This document shows, one piece after another, positions 5,938 to 6,225 of a stretch of 6,225 nucleotides of DNA. The stretch covers positions 1-6,225 of the forward strand of contig USIK01000045.1 of the NCBI GenBank assembly GCA_900554775.1, read 5' to 3'. Within the stretch, counting starts at the first letter, position 1, and every line of letters begins with the position of its first letter. The notes beneath the pieces were generated by a model that searched no databases, was not told the origin of the DNA, and saw nothing but the letters and a program-made list of their open reading frames with translations. The position numbers and the translations under genes were made by a program. Source of the DNA: an uncultured Oscillospiraceae bacterium (lineage in GTDB: Bacteria > Bacillota > Clostridia > Oscillospirales > Acutalibacteraceae).

Positions 5938-6225
5938 ATGATGTCGCAGTTAATAATCGAAGGTTCAAGGCGTCTTGACGGAGAAATTAAAATTCAAGGA
6001 GCAAAAAATAGCGTGCTTCCCATTTTAGCATCTTGTATAATGTGTAGGGATGAGTGTATAATTCATAATTGTCCCCATATTTCAGATGTCGATGTTACGA
6101 TTAAGGTTCTTAAATATTTGGGTTGCAAAACAAAATTCGAAGGAAACACTTTAACAGTGGACTCTTCAGGTGTTTCGAAATGCGATATTCCCGAATTTTT
6201 AATGAGAGAAATGAGGTCATCAATA
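5938..6225 (+). CDS. second UDP-N-acetylglucosamine 1-carboxyvinyltransferase (MurA paralogue), 3' end outside the window
   Basis: The first 96 codons are visible and still open at the window edge. They match the MurA N-terminal half: LIIEG...LDGEIKIQGAKNSVLPIL with the UDP-sugar-binding Lys23/Asn24, then CPHISDVDVTIKVLKYLG and FLMREMRSS at 88-95, corresponding to the NMRAS region of the other copy. The predicted reaction is the same enolpyruvyl transfer to UDP-GlcNAc. The active-site Cys loop, Asp305 and Arg397 equivalents are not in the window, so activity cannot be checked. By eye it is a clearly diverged paralogue of the copy at 2409-3695, not a recent duplicate. Many Bacillota carry two MurA enzymes. 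Six Cys in 96 residues is unusual. A neighbouring EPSP-synthase-family enzyme other than MurA is unlikely given the GAKN and IHNCPHISDV signatures. Confidence 0.9.
   Translation, partial: MMSQLIIEGSRRLDGEIKIQGAKNSVLPILASCIMCRDECIIHNCPHISDVDVTIKVLKYLGCKTKFEGNTLTVDSSGVSKCDIPEFLMREMRSSI

Overview
The window looks like a chromosomal segment of a low-to-moderate GC member of the Bacillota, probably an uncultured Clostridia-type bacterium. The evidence is a PASTA-domain eukaryotic-type Ser/Thr kinase preceded by a PP2C phosphatase, two MurA paralogues, strong AGGAGG-like ribosome binding sites, frequent TTG/GTG starts and TAA stops. No finer taxonomic placement can be defended from the sequence alone. 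I see no rRNA, tRNA, CRISPR array, insertion sequence or phage gene.

Left, plus strand (1-3695): the 3' part of a PrpC/Stp-type phosphatase gene, then a complete PrkC-type kinase gene (402-2372), then a complete murA (2409-3695). The first two overlap by 8 bases and the third follows after 36 bases with no visible terminator, so they look like one transcription unit. The phosphatase reading frame carries a TGA at 11-13, exactly where the PP2C GDSRAY motif should have Arg. Several other normally conserved residues are also changed, so the phosphatase is probably broken or survives only as a C-terminal fragment. The kinase is intact in all catalytic motifs and has a membrane anchor, three PASTA repeats and a C-terminal Ig-like region.

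Middle, minus strand (5712 down to 3715): a two-gene operon encoding a multi-pass membrane protein of the lysylphosphatidylglycerol-synthase TM / UPF0104 (flippase-like) family, then a GT2 glycosyltransferase 3 bases downstream. It has a good sigma-A-like promoter (5756-5783) and ends at a hairpin terminator (3673-3716) shared with the convergent murA. The murA stop codon lies in or at the edge of its loop.

Right, plus strand (5938 to the window end): the first 96 codons of a second MurA paralogue, behind a strong ribosome binding site. The 225-base divergent intergenic region (5713-5937) holds the minus-strand promoter, a small AT-rich hairpin and a possible 23-codon leader ORF.

Together the genes form a cell-envelope neighbourhood: two enzymes for the first committed step of peptidoglycan synthesis, the transmembrane kinase class that senses peptidoglycan or lipid II, and a probable glycolipid or envelope-glycan pair. 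All the families are known. The most notable points are the damaged phosphatase beside an intact kinase, the direct prkC-murA adjacency, and the two murA genes bracketing an opposing glycosyltransferase/flippase-like operon. I find no evidence of a wholly new system.
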